Below, one piece after another: positions 53,391-64,000 of a stretch of 64,000 nucleotides of DNA. Positions within the stretch are counted from its first letter, which is position 1, and each line of letters opens with the position of its first letter. Source of the stretch: Tepidanaerobacter sp. DTU063 (lineage in GTDB: Bacteria; Bacillota; Thermosediminibacteria; Thermosediminibacterales; Tepidanaerobacteraceae); the NCBI GenBank assembly GCA_001512695.1, contig LFSJ01000064.1, forward strand, positions 62,001 through 126,000, read 5' to 3'. The notes under the pieces were generated by a model that did no database searches, was not told the DNA's origin, and saw only the letters and a list, made by a program, of their open reading frames with translations. The position numbers and the translations under genes were made by a program.

Positions 53391-53678
53391 CTATTTTTCG
53401 TTTTTCTCCACTTTTTTGAGCACATTGCCGATGGCTGCTCTTGTAACTTTGATTTTTATCTTGTCACCAACATCCAATGTTACCACGTCATCTTTTAAGT
53501 TGAGAATCTTGCCGAAAATCCCTCCTACAGTAACTACATCATCACCCTCTTTTAAATTAGCCAACATATCTCTGCGTTCTTTTTCTCTCTTTTGCTGAGG
53601 TCTGATGATCATAAAATAGAAGATCGCAAAAATAATTATTAGTGGTCCAAATTGATTAAAAAAAGTTGCTGTATTCAA
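53391..53678 (-). CDS. yajC: Preprotein translocase subunit YajC
   Basis: A 95-residue single-pass protein: one N-terminal helix (about 9-25, PLIIIFAIFYFMIIRPQ) with the conserved RPQQKREKERRDML after it and a small cytosolic domain with LKEGDDVVTVGGIFGKI. It forms the accessory SecDF-YajC complex. TTG 53678 is chosen, 7 nt after GGGTGGGG; a TTG at 53699 lacks a site. Confidence 0.93.
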   Translation of the reverse strand: MNTATFFNQFGPLIIIFAIFYFMIIRPQQKREKERRDMLANLKEGDDVVTVGGIFGKILNLKDDVVTLDVGDKIKIKVTRAAIGNVLKKVEKNEK

Positions 53679-53776
53679 GTAGTTTCCCCACCCTTTCAAT
53701 ATAATTTTTATTAATACTTTCTATACTTAAGGGAAAAAATCCTTTTTTTAAGCATAAATTAGTCTAAAATCCGCGT

Positions 53777-55521
<1,745 letters not shown>

Positions 55522-55536
55522 TCGAAGACACCCACC

Positions 55537-56562
55537 TTACATTATCAACATTGCATCTCCAAAACTAAAAAATCTATACTTTTCTTTCACAGCCTCTTCA
55601 TATGCTTTGAAGACCTTCTCCCTTCCTGCAAAAGCACAGACCAGCATTATTAGTGTTGACTTGGGAAGGTGAAAGTTGGTAATAAGGCCATCTATGGCTT
55701 TAAATCTATATCCGGGATATATAAAGATGTCAGACCACCCGCTACAAGGCTTTATTTTTCCGTTTAAATCTGCAGAGGTTTCTAGGGTCCGCGTTGAAGT
55801 AGTGCCGACAGCGATAACCCTGCCTCCTGATTCTTTTGTCGAATTAATTACATCCGCAGCATCCTGACCGATTTCATAATATTCGGCATGCATTTTATGT
55901 TCCTCAATGTTTTCTACAGTTACGGGTCTGAAGGTCCCAAGACCTACGTGAAGGGTTATGTAAGCTGTTGAGATGCCCTTTTGCCTTATATTATCAAGAA
56001 GCTCTTCTGTAAAGTGAAGTCCTGCAGTCGGTGCCGCTGCTGAACCGGGTTTTTTGGCATATACTGTTTGGTATCGACTTTTTTCCTGCAATTTTTTCTT
56101 TATATACGGCGGGGTAGGCATCTCACCTAATTCATTTAGAAGTGTTTGAAAAGGTCTTTTGAAAAAAAACTTTACAATCCTGCCTCCATAATTAGTTGTG
56201 CCTATTACCTGAGCCGTAAGGTCTCCATCTCCAAACACAATTTCTGCTCCTGTGCGAGCTCTGCGGCCGGGTTTAACTAATACCTCCCAGGTATCAGCTT
56301 CAACTTCTTTTAACAGCACCATTTCTATTTTTCCGAGGGTATGCTTTCGTCGGCCGTATAACCTAGCAGGTATTACCTTGGTGTCGTTTAATACCAAACA
56401 ATCTCCCGGCTGAAGGTAATGAATAATATCTTCAAAACTCTTATGCTCTATTGTGCCATTATTTTTATTTAATACCAATAACCTTGACTTTGACCTATTT
56501 TCAATTGGTTCCTGAGCTATAAGCTCTTCGGGAAGATAAAAGTCAAACTCGTCAACTTTCAT
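55537..56562 (-). CDS. queA: S-adenosylmethionine:tRNA ribosyltransferase-isomerase
   Basis: A 341-residue QueA that transfers the ribosyl group of SAM to preQ1-tRNA to form epoxyqueuosine. The N-terminal [13 protein letters not shown], the [13 protein letters not shown] motif and IALGTTSTR-like [13 protein letters not shown] are present. It sits with tgt and a spoIID-like gene as in other Clostridia. AAGGAAG before ATG. Confidence 0.95.
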   Translation of the reverse strand: MKVDEFDFYLPEELIAQEPIENRSKSRLLVLNKNNGTIEHKSFEDIIHYLQPGDCLVLNDTKVIPARLYGRRKHTLGKIEMVLLKEVEADTWEVLVKPGRRARTGAEIVFGDGDLTAQVIGTTNYGGRIVKFFFKRPFQTLLNELGEMPTPPYIKKKLQEKSRYQTVYAKKPGSAAAPTAGLHFTEELLDNIRQKGISTAYITLHVGLGTFRPVTVENIEEHKMHAEYYEIGQDAADVINSTKESGGRVIAVGTTSTRTLETSADLNGKIKPCSGWSDIFIYPGYRFKAIDGLITNFHLPKSTLIMLVCAFAGREKVFKAYEEAVKEKYRFFSFGDAMLIM

Positions 56563-56587
56563 GGTCTGTTACTTCCTTAAGTATATT

Positions 56588-58102
56588 TTATCTTGTATAA
56601 AAGACTTCGGTTAAACTTTTTATTTCCGTGTTTTTATAGTAGTGTAGCAAAATGTCTAGGTAATTATACCCGTTTTCTGCCATGGCTTTAGCACCCCATT
56701 GGCTCATCCCGACGCCATGACCAAAGCCTCGACCTCGAAAGATGTATACATCTTCCGATGCTTGGGTTCTTAAAACTTTTGATGTCTCCGCAGCTAACAT
56801 AAAGATTTCTCCACCGGATAACCTGGTCTTCCCTTGTCCCGTTAAAACACTGTTCCCTTTAAGCCGTATATCCTTCTTTACGTTCTCGCTGGAAACTGCC
56901 ACTGCTAAAACAGTATCTCCTCCTAAAATGTCAAAAAAATTGCTCTTTAGCCCTAGGATACTTCTGATTTGGCTTTTTTCTATAGCTTTTTCACCAAATT
57001 TTCCTATCAGGAGCAGTTTCTTTACTCTTCCGGAATTACTCCTCTCTGCGATGGATATTTGACGGATTTCACCTATCTCCTGCACAATTGCACTTGCCCT
57101 ATCATTTATATCCTTTAAGCTGAGGCTTGTTTCCCACTCCGAGTGGGGAGAGTTTGCATAAAATATGTCATCTACCGGTTGAAGATAAGGCAAATCTGAG
57201 CTAAAAACATCATTGCATGCCTCAGTGCGGCCACCGCTGTCTGCATGATAAAAAGCCATTATTGGCTCACCCTTGTAAAGTATGACTTGACCGGCTGTTT
57301 CATCTACCGCCTTATTAGTCCTTAAGTTTTCCGCGTCATAGCCACCATACAGTTGATCTCCGGAGTTTGCACCAACATCGAAGCCATACTTTTCCCATTT
57401 AGACAGGTTTGCTATCGTATAAGTCCTGGCCGCCACCGCTTGAGCTTTTAAAACATCTTCAGGCCAGCTTGGTGTAACCTCCAGGGGTACTACCCCGTAT
57501 AAATACTCTTGAAGGCCAAGCTCATTCACCAACTGTATATTTCCACCAGTAGCCGGCGTCATCCTCAAAATACCACGATATCTTCGACCTTCAACGCCAA
57601 TTAGACCTTCAGGGCTTCTGCTTTCAAAAACCACAGCTTGATGGCCCTTGAAGGGAATGAGCAAACCGGGGTTTTTCATATCCCCTTTAATAACAAGATA
57701 AGCACCGCCGCTAGAGAATTGATTTGAATTGCTTTTTGTCCATAGTGACCAAGTTCCATCAAAGAGCAGGTAAGTATCTGCACCATTATGTGCATGTTCC
57801 GAGGCATATTCTGATGCAGCTTGCTTATCCCTGATATTCCTTTTTAAAGATGTAAAGGTATCCAAATCAGAAGTATATACTTTTAGCAGTTTATCGGAGA
57901 AGCTCACCGTAGAGTTATCCTGCCCATTGCTTATCATCACATTAAAGCCGCTATCTGAGGTCAATTCGTACATACTGCGGGCAGAACTATCATAATAAAG
58001 ACCTACTCTAACAGTAGCAGGAAAGAGTTCAGCAGATTGTGTCGATATTGGAACTATGATAAATGCTACCATGCAAATGCAAAATAAGATGTATTTTTTC
58101 AT
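56588..58102 (-). CDS. SpoIID/LytB-domain protein
   Basis: A 504-residue secreted protein: signal peptide (about 1-23), and SpoIID domain with EYLYGVVPLEVTPSWPEDVLKAQAVAARTY, in which the Glu of VPLEV is the expected catalytic Glu, and the end signature GRGFGHGVGMSQWGAKAMAENG. SpoIID is a lytic transglycosylase used in engulfment; the long N-terminal region resembles B. subtilis LytB (amidase enhancer) more. GAGG is upstream. It follows ruvB by 15 nt. Confidence 0.88.
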   Translation of the reverse strand: MKKYILFCICMVAFIIVPISTQSAELFPATVRVGLYYDSSARSMYELTSDSGFNVMISNGQDNSTVSFSDKLLKVYTSDLDTFTSLKRNIRDKQAASEYASEHAHNGADTYLLFDGTWSLWTKSNSNQFSSGGAYLVIKGDMKNPGLLIPFKGHQAVVFESRSPEGLIGVEGRRYRGILRMTPATGGNIQLVNELGLQEYLYGVVPLEVTPSWPEDVLKAQAVAARTYTIANLSKWEKYGFDVGANSGDQLYGGYDAENLRTNKAVDETAGQVILYKGEPIMAFYHADSGGRTEACNDVFSSDLPYLQPVDDIFYANSPHSEWETSLSLKDINDRASAIVQEIGEIRQISIAERSNSGRVKKLLLIGKFGEKAIEKSQIRSILGLKSNFFDILGGDTVLAVAVSSENVKKDIRLKGNSVLTGQGKTRLSGGEIFMLAAETSKVLRTQASEDVYIFRGRGFGHGVGMSQWGAKAMAENGYNYLDILLHYYKNTEIKSLTEVFYTR

Positions 58103-58117
58103 GATTCGACCCCTTCC

Positions 58118-59125
58118 TCATGTGGAAGTTGCTTTTTCTTTGCCAAGGTGTTCATAAGCCTTATCTGAAACAACTCTTCCTCGTGCCGTCCTGAAGATGT
58201 AACCCTTTTGAATCAGGTATGGTTCGTATACGTCTTCAATTGTTGAGACATCTTCATTCAGCGCAGCGGCAATTGAGTCTATCCCTACCGGACCTCCATG
58301 AAATTTATCTATTATTGTTGATAATAATCTCCTGTCATTGTGATCGAGACCGTGACTGTCAATTTCTAGATTTTCCAAGCCTTCCTCAGCAATATCAAGG
58401 GTAATTACCCCGCTTCCTTGGACTTGGGCAAAATCCCTGATGCGCTTGAGCAGCCTGTTGGCAAGTCTAGGTGTACCTCGTGAGCTCACAGCTAAACGCC
58501 GGGCAGCTTCATCCTCAATTTGGATTTTAAGGAGGCTTGCTGACCTCTTTAAGATCTTTACCAGGTCGGATATATTGTAATAATCTAATCGCAAATTAAC
58601 CCCAAAGCGATCCCTTAAAGGTGATGTTAATAGTCCTGCTCTTGTGGTTGCGCCCACCAAGGTAAAGGGGCTCAAGCTTAGGCGCATGGATCGTGCACTG
58701 GGGCCCTTTCCGATCATAATGTCTAGGGCAAATTCTTCCATGGCAGGATATAAGATTTCCTCCACACTTGGATGAAGGCGATGAATTTCATCGATAAATA
58801 AAAGGTCCCTTTCCCCTAAATTCGTAAGTATGGCGGCTAAATCCCCTGCCCGTTCTATAGCAGGTCCTGAAGTTATCCTTATGTTTACGCCCAGTTCTCT
58901 GGCTATAATATATGCCAGGGTTGTCTTCCCCAGGCCAGGAGGACCAAATAATAAAACGTGATCTAGCGCTTCACGTCTCATCAAGGCAGCCTTAATGAAA
59001 ACCTTTAGGTTTTCCTTCACCTTTTCCTGACCTATGTACTCATCAAAGTTCAAAGGTCTAATACTTTTTTCGTAGTCTAATTCCTCATGATTTTTCACAG
59101 AGGGTGTCACAATTCGGTCTATCAA
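58118..59125 (-). CDS. ruvB: Holliday junction branch-migration ATPase RuvB
   Basis: A 335-residue AAA+ motor: Walker [16 protein letters not shown], Walker [11 protein letters not shown], sensor 1 [19 protein letters not shown] (Arg finger) and the winged-helix C-domain with FIRTARGR-like [15 protein letters not shown]. It drives branch migration with RuvA. Start TTG 59125, 6 nt after AAAGGGTG, preferred over GTG 59134. In order ruvC-ruvA-ruvB. Confidence 0.96.
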   Translation of the reverse strand: MIDRIVTPSVKNHEELDYEKSIRPLNFDEYIGQEKVKENLKVFIKAALMRREALDHVLLFGPPGLGKTTLAYIIARELGVNIRITSGPAIERAGDLAAILTNLGERDLLFIDEIHRLHPSVEEILYPAMEEFALDIMIGKGPSARSMRLSLSPFTLVGATTRAGLLTSPLRDRFGVNLRLDYYNISDLVKILKRSASLLKIQIEDEAARRLAVSSRGTPRLANRLLKRIRDFAQVQGSGVITLDIAEEGLENLEIDSHGLDHNDRRLLSTIIDKFHGGPVGIDSIAAALNEDVSTIEDVYEPYLIQKGYIFRTARGRVVSDKAYEHLGKEKATST

Positions 59126-59137
59126 TTTATTCACCCT

Positions 59138-59719
59138 TTATTTAGACAATTTTTTAAGTGCCTTCTTTACAATATCTTCCACAGTATCATCGCTTTTAAT
59201 TGAAGCAGCATCTAATGCCAATTGTATTTCCTTCGGATTAAAGCCCAAGGAAATGAGCACTTCTTTAGCTTCAAACACGGAATTATATCTTAATTCATCG
59301 GCTATTACGGGCAAATCTTTAATGCGGTCTTTTAATTCTATGATGATTTTTTGAGCTGTTTTTTTACCTATACCCGGCACTGTGACCAGGGCATTTACAT
59401 CTTCCGAGATAACGCTGGTTTTTAAGTGCGATATATCCATTAAAGAAAGAATTGAAATAGCCACTTTTGGACCAATCCCTGGCACTCTATTTAAAAGCAC
59501 AAACGCTTGTCTTTCAACCTCATCGAAAAAGCCATAAAGCTCAATCGCATCGTCCCTCAAAACCATATGGGTGTAAAGTCTAACATTTTGATCTTTAAAG
59601 TCCTTTATCTTGTTGTAAGTGAACAGTGAAACACTAAGTTTGACCCCCCAACCTCCCACATCAATTATAGCAAAATTTGGTTCCCTTTTAACAAGTTTCC
59701 CTTCTACATAATCTAACAT
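59138..59719 (-). CDS. ruvA: Holliday junction branch-migration subunit RuvA
   Basis: A 193-residue tetrameric protein that holds the four-way junction. OB-fold (1-63), tandem helix-hairpin-helix (LLNRVPGIGPKVAISILS and LVTVPGIGKKTAQKIIIELKDR) and a C-terminal UBA-like domain (about 145-193, EVLISLGFNPKEI) that contacts RuvB. Normal length. It follows ruvC and precedes ruvB, 3 nt before the GTG or 12 nt before the TTG. Confidence 0.96.
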   Translation of the reverse strand: MLDYVEGKLVKREPNFAIIDVGGWGVKLSVSLFTYNKIKDFKDQNVRLYTHMVLRDDAIELYGFFDEVERQAFVLLNRVPGIGPKVAISILSLMDISHLKTSVISEDVNALVTVPGIGKKTAQKIIIELKDRIKDLPVIADELRYNSVFEAKEVLISLGFNPKEIQLALDAASIKSDDTVEDIVKKALKKLSK

Positions 59720-59729
59720 GCCTTATACC

Positions 59730-60221
59730 TCAACTGTACAATATTTTCCCAAGCTTATATGAGTTCATGTGGCATACAGCCACTGCCAAAGCATCTGCAG
59801 CATCATCTGGCTTCGGCAATTCATCCAAATGAAAGAAAATCTTAATCATCTGCTGAACCTGATGTTTATCTGCACGTCCGTAGCCCACAACCGCTTGCTT
59901 AACCTGTAAGGGCGTATATTCAAACACTTCAATATTAGATAAAGCTGCAGCTAAAAGCGCAGCTCCCCTTGCTTGGCCAACAGTAATAATGGTCTTTGCA
60001 TTTTTATTAAAAAAAAGCTCTTCTATGGCAACTGCATCAGGTTTGTATCTTTCTATTAAGCTTAAATAACCTTCATGTATTTGTCTTAACCTTTGAGGGG
60101 TTTCAAGACCTGCAGATGTTTTTATAACTCCGTACTCTAAAATTCTACAGCCGCTATTTTCACAAGAAATAAGGCCATATCCGCTGATGGCAATACCCGG
60201 GTCAATCCCCATAATTAACAT
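59730..60221 (-). CDS. ruvC: Holliday junction resolvase RuvC
   Basis: A 163-residue RNase H-fold endonuclease. The acidic catalytic set is visible: Asp in MGIDPGIAISGYG, Glu in AVAIEELFFNKNAKT, and Asp residues in PDDAADALAVAVCH. It cuts junctions produced by RuvAB. It lies 61 nt after bofC, and the three ruv genes are contiguous. Confidence 0.96.
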   Translation of the reverse strand: MLIMGIDPGIAISGYGLISCENSGCRILEYGVIKTSAGLETPQRLRQIHEGYLSLIERYKPDAVAIEELFFNKNAKTIITVGQARGAALLAAALSNIEVFEYTPLQVKQAVVGYGRADKHQVQQMIKIFFHLDELPKPDDAADALAVAVCHMNSYKLGKILYS

Positions 60222-60282
60222 AAAATCACCCTTAGTGTAATTCTACATCCAAGGGTGATTTTCCTTCTTGTATGAAAAATAG

Positions 60283-60840
60283 CTATTTTGCAAGGCCCTC
60301 TCTAATTTTCAAAAACTCCTCTTGGTCCTTTATTGTAAGACCCTTTTCTAGAATCAACCTATCGTCTTCCCTCAAAGTATCTGCTATGATATCCGTCTTT
60401 TCAACTAATATTGCCTTTATACCCGGAATGCCTTGAAAAAGAGCCACATAGCCATCCTGAATGCCGATATAATAGTGATTATCGCATACATCATTTATTA
60501 CCCTAATCAAGCTGACTTCATCCGGTGCAAAGCTTACTATCTCCCACTCTTTTTTCAATTCTTTCAATTCATCCCTTGTACAGCCACTCAAGTCATCGCC
60601 AATAATCTCTTCTTGTATTATTTTATCATCGCATTTCACGTAATGGCTAGTATAAATTAATTTCGCACCGGGGTTCAGTTTCACATCAGAAATTTGAGAA
60701 ACATTGCTTTCGATATTATTGAAATTGGTATTTTTATTAGGCTCTTTTATTGATAAAAAGGTCTTTAAATACCCGTACCCAAAACTCATTGCGGTAATAA
60801 GGGTTATGATTACTATATACCTAAAAACTTTTCCGGGCAT
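60283..60840 (-). CDS. bofC: BofC-like forespore protein
   Basis: A 185-residue protein with one N-terminal transmembrane helix or signal anchor (about 8-25) and a C-terminal domain (about 125-185, YYIGIQDGYVALFQGIPG) typical of BofC, which inhibits SpoIVB signalling and thus pro-sigma-K processing in B. subtilis. The order bofC-ruv-queA-tgt-yajC matches Bacillus. A sigma-G-like promoter precedes it. ATG follows AAAAGGAGG. Confidence 0.85.
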   Translation of the reverse strand: MPGKVFRYIVIITLITAMSFGYGYLKTFLSIKEPNKNTNFNNIESNVSQISDVKLNPGAKLIYTSHYVKCDDKIIQEEIIGDDLSGCTRDELKELKKEWEIVSFAPDEVSLIRVINDVCDNHYYIGIQDGYVALFQGIPGIKAILVEKTDIIADTLREDDRLILEKGLTIKDQEEFLKIREGLAK

Positions 60841-60871
60841 ACCATATTCCTCCTTTTACTCTTCGGATGAA

Positions 60872-60901
60872 TAGTATGCCCATTTCTTGCAATAATATAC
60901 A
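60872..60901 (-). promoter_or_regulatory. Candidate sigma-G/sigma-F promoter of bofC
   Basis: TGTATA (rc of 60896-60901), exactly 17 nt, CATACTA (rc of 60872-60878) on the minus strand. CATACTA is the sigma-G/F -10 consensus and TGTATA differs by one base from TGAATA. bofC is sigma-G-controlled in B. subtilis, so context agrees. Confidence 0.65.
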
Positions 60902-60912
60902 GTTTTTTCTAT

Positions 60913-61644
60913 TTAATTCTCCTCGGGCTCATAATTTGTATATACATTTTGTACATCATCATGGTCTTCAAGAGATTCTAACAATTTTTCTAGTCTTTCG
61001 TTATCTTCTTCGGATACGGAGATGGTCGAGTTTGGTATAAAGGACAAATCTGCCGAAAAAATCTCGATATTTGATTCCGTTAATGTGTTTTTGACCATTT
61101 CAAAGCTGTCAACAGCTGTTGTAATTACAATAGAATCTTCAGTTTCCTCCACATCTTCAGCGCCAGAATCAATGGCCAGCATCATGATTTCATCAACATC
61201 TATACCGTCTTTCTTCTCAATTAAAATTAAGCCTTTTCTTTCAAACATCCAGGCAACGCAACCGCTTTCACCTAAGTTCCCACCGTATTTGTCAAAGAGA
61301 TGCCTCATTTCCCCCGCCGTCCGGTTTCTATTGTCTGTTGTGGCATCAACTAGGATAGCAACACCGCCGGGGCCATAACCTTCATACATAATTTCTTCGA
61401 TATCTCCGCCGCCTAACTCTCCGCTTCCCCTTTTTATAGCTCTCGTTATATTGTCATTTGGCATATTTGCCTGCTTGGCCTTTTCAATTATATCCTTTAA
61501 CCGAGAGTTTGCGTTTGGGTCGGGACCACCTTCTCGAACAGCTATTATAATAAGCTTGCTAAATCTAGAATATATTTTTCCCTTTTGAGCATCCATTTTT
61601 GCTTTTTTATGCTTTATGTTTGACCACTTAGAATGTCCTGCCAT
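60913..61644 (-). CDS. YebC/PmpR-family protein
   Basis: A 243-residue YebC protein: MAGHSKWSNIKHKKAKMDAQKGKIYSR at the start is the diagnostic motif, followed by the acidic middle and C-terminal domains. Reported as transcription regulators and, more recently, as ribosome rescue factors at polyproline-type stalls. ATG 61644 is 7 nt after AAAGGGGG. It neighbours bofC and ruvC as in many Firmicutes. Confidence 0.94.
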   Translation of the reverse strand: MAGHSKWSNIKHKKAKMDAQKGKIYSRFSKLIIIAVREGGPDPNANSRLKDIIEKAKQANMPNDNITRAIKRGSGELGGGDIEEIMYEGYGPGGVAILVDATTDNRNRTAGEMRHLFDKYGGNLGESGCVAWMFERKGLILIEKKDGIDVDEIMMLAIDSGAEDVEETEDSIVITTAVDSFEMVKNTLTESNIEIFSADLSFIPNSTISVSEEDNERLEKLLESLEDHDDVQNVYTNYEPEEN

Positions 61645-61716
61645 GTAATATCCCCCTTTAACCATTTCCTTAATTATTTAATCACAAAAGTCATTCCTAG
61701 CTTTTATGTCTTCAGA

Positions 61717-62433
61717 CTAAACGTCCGGAATAAGGGCTAAACGCCGCTTATGTTCGCTGCAATTGTGCATGGCTTTTATTTTGGCCTCTTTTTCTGAAGA
61801 GTTCAAGCTCCCAGTTAAAATGTATTTGTCCAGTTCATCATAAGTTATCCCCATTTCCTGCTCATCTGTTTGGCCGCTCCAAAGCCCTGCCGTTGGAGCT
61901 TTATTGATAATTTTTTGCGGAATCCCCAGAAAAGCCGCTAGTTCCCTAACCTGGCTTTTTACCAGATTTCCGATTGGCCATAAATCGGCTCCTCCGTCTC
62001 CATATTTTGTAAAATAGCCTACGGTGAGCTCAGTTTTATTTTCCGAACCTACCACAAGATAATTATTAATGGCTGCATAGTAATACAAGACGGTCATCCT
62101 GAGTCGTGGCTTGATATTTGCCTTAGCCATTATATTGTCTGTCGGCATCATCGCTTTTAAAAACTCATCGTAAACTTTATCAAGGACTACAGTTTGATAC
62201 TTTATGCCAAATTTTTCAGCCACAAAACGAGCATCCAACTCATCGTCTTTATCGCTAAAGCAAGGCATAATGAGCCCAAGAGCATTTTCGTTAAAGGCCT
62301 TTTTGCATAACACGCTAACTACCGCCGAATCAATTCCTCCGCTCATGCCAAATACGGCTCCATCTGCACCCGCTTGCTTTACATATTCTTGCAGCCAAGA
62401 TACTAATGAACCACAAAGTTTATTCATGTTCAA
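61717..62433 (-). CDS. nadE: NH3-dependent NAD+ synthetase
   Basis: A 238-residue ammonia-using NAD synthetase: P-loop MSGGIDSAVV (pyrophosphatase motif), followed by SENKTELTVGYFTKYGDGGADLWPIGNLVKSQVRELA, the residues that bind deamido-NAD and ATP. No glutaminase domain is present, so it uses NH3. TTG 62433 is 7 nt after AAGGGGTG; an ATG at 62427 is the alternative. Confidence 0.92.
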   Translation of the reverse strand: MNMNKLCGSLVSWLQEYVKQAGADGAVFGMSGGIDSAVVSVLCKKAFNENALGLIMPCFSDKDDELDARFVAEKFGIKYQTVVLDKVYDEFLKAMMPTDNIMAKANIKPRLRMTVLYYYAAINNYLVVGSENKTELTVGYFTKYGDGGADLWPIGNLVKSQVRELAAFLGIPQKIINKAPTAGLWSGQTDEQEMGITYDELDKYILTGSLNSSEKEAKIKAMHNCSEHKRRLALIPDV

Positions 62434-62475
62434 GATAAAGCACCCCTTGAAATGATTTATACGTACTATTTATAT

Positions 62476-63102
62476 TTATTTTACAATGTATTCACTGCCC
62501 ACCAACTTAACATCTGCATTCCCCGAAGTCAAATCCAAGATAAACTGCCATATGTCAATGGGATAATTTTTCGGAACATTAATCTCCATTTTTACATCTT
62601 CAGCATATTTGATATCTTTGATTATAAGGTCCTTTTGATTCAATTCCCATTGTAGCTTTCCCAACATATTGTAATCGGTAGTTATTTCAAATACATCGCA
62701 TTTTATCTTTTTTACGATCTTTGAATTCTTAAGGCCTCGGGAAGCGCTTTCGCTGTAAGCTCTTATCAGGCCACTTGCACCCAAATGAATACCGCCAAAA
62801 TAACGTGTGACCACTATCAAGACATTCTTTACGTCCGTAGATTTGATAACCTCCAGCACAGGTTTGCCGGCAGTGCCGGAAGGTTCTCCATCATCGCTAA
62901 ATCTTTGTAATTCACCTTTCAATCCTATTGAATAAGCATAGACATTGTGAGTTGCATCCCAGTATTTTTTTCGAAACTTCTCAAGATGGTCTTCCGCTTC
63001 TTTAGCACCATTCACGGGCACGACATTTGAAATAAATTTGGATTTTTTCACTATGTAAAGGCTCTCAGATGGTTTAGAAACGGTATAATACTCATTGCAC
63101 AT
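62476..63102 (-). CDS. YigZ/IMPACT-family protein
   Basis: A 208-residue two-domain protein. The UPF0029 domain contains FISNVVPVNGAKEAEDHLEK, YSIGLKGELQRFSDDGEPSGTAG and VTRYFGGIHLGASGLIRAY, hallmarks of YigZ/IMPACT; the C-domain follows. Eukaryotic IMPACT regulates GCN2, but bacterial function is undefined. ATG 63102 after GAAAGAGG; the upstream frame (to 63132) is not preferred. Confidence 0.9.
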   Translation of the reverse strand: MCNEYYTVSKPSESLYIVKKSKFISNVVPVNGAKEAEDHLEKFRKKYWDATHNVYAYSIGLKGELQRFSDDGEPSGTAGKPVLEVIKSTDVKNVLIVVTRYFGGIHLGASGLIRAYSESASRGLKNSKIVKKIKCDVFEITTDYNMLGKLQWELNQKDLIIKDIKYAEDVKMEINVPKNYPIDIWQFILDLTSGNADVKLVGSEYIVK

Positions 63103-63180
63103 TATGTATACCTCTTTCAAAGTTAAAAACATTTCATGTTCAATTATAACATAAAAGAGACCTTCAGACTACATAGCATG

Positions 63181-63212
63181 AAAAAAGGGCTTTCCTACAA
63201 AAGCCCTTTTTT
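63181..63212. terminator. Terminator between sleB and yigZ
   Basis: AAAAAAGGGCTTT pairs with AAAAGCCCTTTTTT (63181-63212). It is symmetric with U tracts both ways; in practice it ends sleB, which reads on the minus strand. Confidence 0.85.
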
Positions 63213-63222
63213 GACATTCGAT

Positions 63223-63906
63223 TCATTTTGAAAAAACGTGGTTTCCTATTGTTGTTAAATACGGTCTTGTTCTCACCCAACCGTCATTAGTCTTGCTGGG
63301 GTTGTAAAAGGTAGTCGCACCTCCTGTGGGATCTACTCCATTTACAGCGTCAATGACAGCTTTTCTTGCAGTCTCATCAGGTGTTAAATTGATTTGACCG
63401 TCCAGCACGGGACTATATTGATAATAGCCATCAACTACCTGAAAAATTATTTCCGGAATGCTATTGGGGTATTTAGGATCTTTTAATCTGTTCAGGACTG
63501 AGGCAGCTACGGCTACCTGACCTACGTAAGGTTCACCTCTTGCTTCCGCATATACTAGTTTTGCAATAAGTTCTACGTCTCTTGCAGAAAACTTTCCTGT
63601 GCTGCCGCGATATGATGTATTTACATTCAACGCCCTTAAGGTTTCCGGTCCTGCTATACCATCAACCCTAATACCTTTTGCTCTCTGAAATCTGATTAAA
63701 GCATCCATTGTCAAATTGCCGAATATGCCGTCAACGTTTCCAGTCCAAAACCCGTGCGCGTTCAATAACTTTTGCAGCTCCGCAACATCGTCACCGATAC
63801 TTCCTTCGGTCAGAATCCTGTCGCCGAGTTGGGCTGCCATTGCAACCGGTGTGGCAATCAAGAAAAATGTCAGCACTAGTAAAACTATTGCTATTTTCCT
63901 TCGCAT
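63223..63906 (-). CDS. sleB: Spore cortex-lytic enzyme SleB
   Basis: A 227-residue secreted cell-wall hydrolase: signal peptide (about 1-24, IAIVLLVLTFFLIATPVAMA), N-terminal peptidoglycan-binding repeat (DDVAELQKLLNAHGFWTGNVDGIFG, about 38-95) and SleB catalytic domain (about 110-227) with YAEARGEPYVGQVAVAASVLNR (Glu in EARGE) and FYNPSKTNDGW. It cleaves muramic-lactam cortex during germination. ATG 63906 follows GAGGAGGG. ypeB, often adjacent, is not here. Confidence 0.92.
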   Translation of the reverse strand: MRRKIAIVLLVLTFFLIATPVAMAAQLGDRILTEGSIGDDVAELQKLLNAHGFWTGNVDGIFGNLTMDALIRFQRAKGIRVDGIAGPETLRALNVNTSYRGSTGKFSARDVELIAKLVYAEARGEPYVGQVAVAASVLNRLKDPKYPNSIPEIIFQVVDGYYQYSPVLDGQINLTPDETARKAVIDAVNGVDPTGGATTFYNPSKTNDGWVRTRPYLTTIGNHVFSK

Positions 63907-64000
63907 ATTTTCCCTCCTCTTGTTCTGCCAACCCCTCAACTAGAGATTGTTTTTGGAACCTAATGCGACCGTACAACGTATTGTCGCAAAACAGGTTATC
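63907..64000 (-). other. Upstream of sleB to window end
   Basis: About 94 nt upstream of sleB. It holds an imperfect inverted repeat (TGCGAC...GTCGCA, 63964-63989) and no convincing sigma-G promoter (TGAATA/CATACTA not found). Function is not assigned. Confidence 0.3.

Noticed and set aside
63940-64000. Inverted repeat upstream of sleB as a terminator or sigma-G promoter
   Set aside because: No U tract follows on either strand, and the TGCGAC/CATTAGG pair does not match TGAATA/CATACTA.

Overview
This window is a chromosomal segment from an endospore-forming, anaerobic-looking, AT-rich Firmicute of the class Clostridia. The evidence is the complete spoIIIAA-AH operon, sigK, bofC, sleB and a SpoIID-family protein, a SCIFF peptide gene, two T-box leaders, a yybP-ykoY leader, a 6S RNA between aspS and tcdA, and Shine-Dalgarno sites in front of nearly every gene. 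Gene order and a candidate OLE-type RNA suggest the Thermosediminibacterales/Thermoanaerobacterales group (Tepidanaerobacter-like), but the genus is inference. Almost everything reads on the minus strand; only the P-type ATPase and the HtrA protease read on the plus strand. I see no insertion sequence, prophage, CRISPR array, rRNA or tRNA, so this is core chromosome rather than an island.

Layout, left to right. 1-430: a structured noncoding RNA with its own sigma-A promoter and terminator, placed directly after ispA where OLE RNA is expected. 430-4480: ispA, xseB, xseA, nusB, then a DUF2273/AmaP/Asp23 envelope-stress trio with its own promoter. 4495-9708: spoIIIAH to spoIIIAA, the mother-cell half of the channel to the forespore. 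9829-13126: a CD1247-type acidic zinc-ribbon protein, efp, an M24 aminopeptidase and pfkA. 13147-19438: a type IV pilus/pseudopilus assembly cluster (pilO, N, M, three prepilins, pilC, pilB). 19533-24414: a small orphan gene, yqeG, uninterrupted sigK, a penicillin-binding protein, mltG and queT. 24490-28022: Mn2+ riboswitch plus P-type ATPase facing a Fur-family regulator. 28087-31786: serA behind a serine T-box, a DUF1292 gene, ruvX and a ferredoxin-domain aldo/keto reductase. 31832-36435: ireB, alaS, a RseC-like protein, a CsoR-family regulator and tcdA. 36462-40352: 6S RNA, aspS behind a T-box whose specifier reads Asn AAC, then htrA and a small orphan gene. 40424-46777: a metallo-beta-lactamase-fold hydrolase, dtd, relA, apt and recJ. 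46932-50340: an uncharacterised MoxR-like ATPase/VWA pair and a phasin-like protein. 50357-53678: secF, secD, SCIFF, TIGR04086 protein and yajC. 53777-63906: tgt, a PsiE-like protein, queA, spoIID-like, ruvB, ruvA, ruvC, bofC, yebC, nadE, yigZ and sleB.

The observations most worth a second look are: the ncRNA after ispA; the Asn (AAC) specifier in front of aspS, which suggests a non-discriminating AspRS serving tRNA-Asn; the SCIFF precursor without its radical-SAM maturase beside it; the ATPase/VWA pair with a cysteine cluster in the ATPase; a CsoR-type operator beside a csoR-rseC gene pair; overlapping divergent promoters at the riboswitch; and unusually heavy use of TTG start codons, including four consecutive genes (nusB-xseA-xseB-ispA). 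Starts were adjusted to Shine-Dalgarno sites wherever that was decisive.
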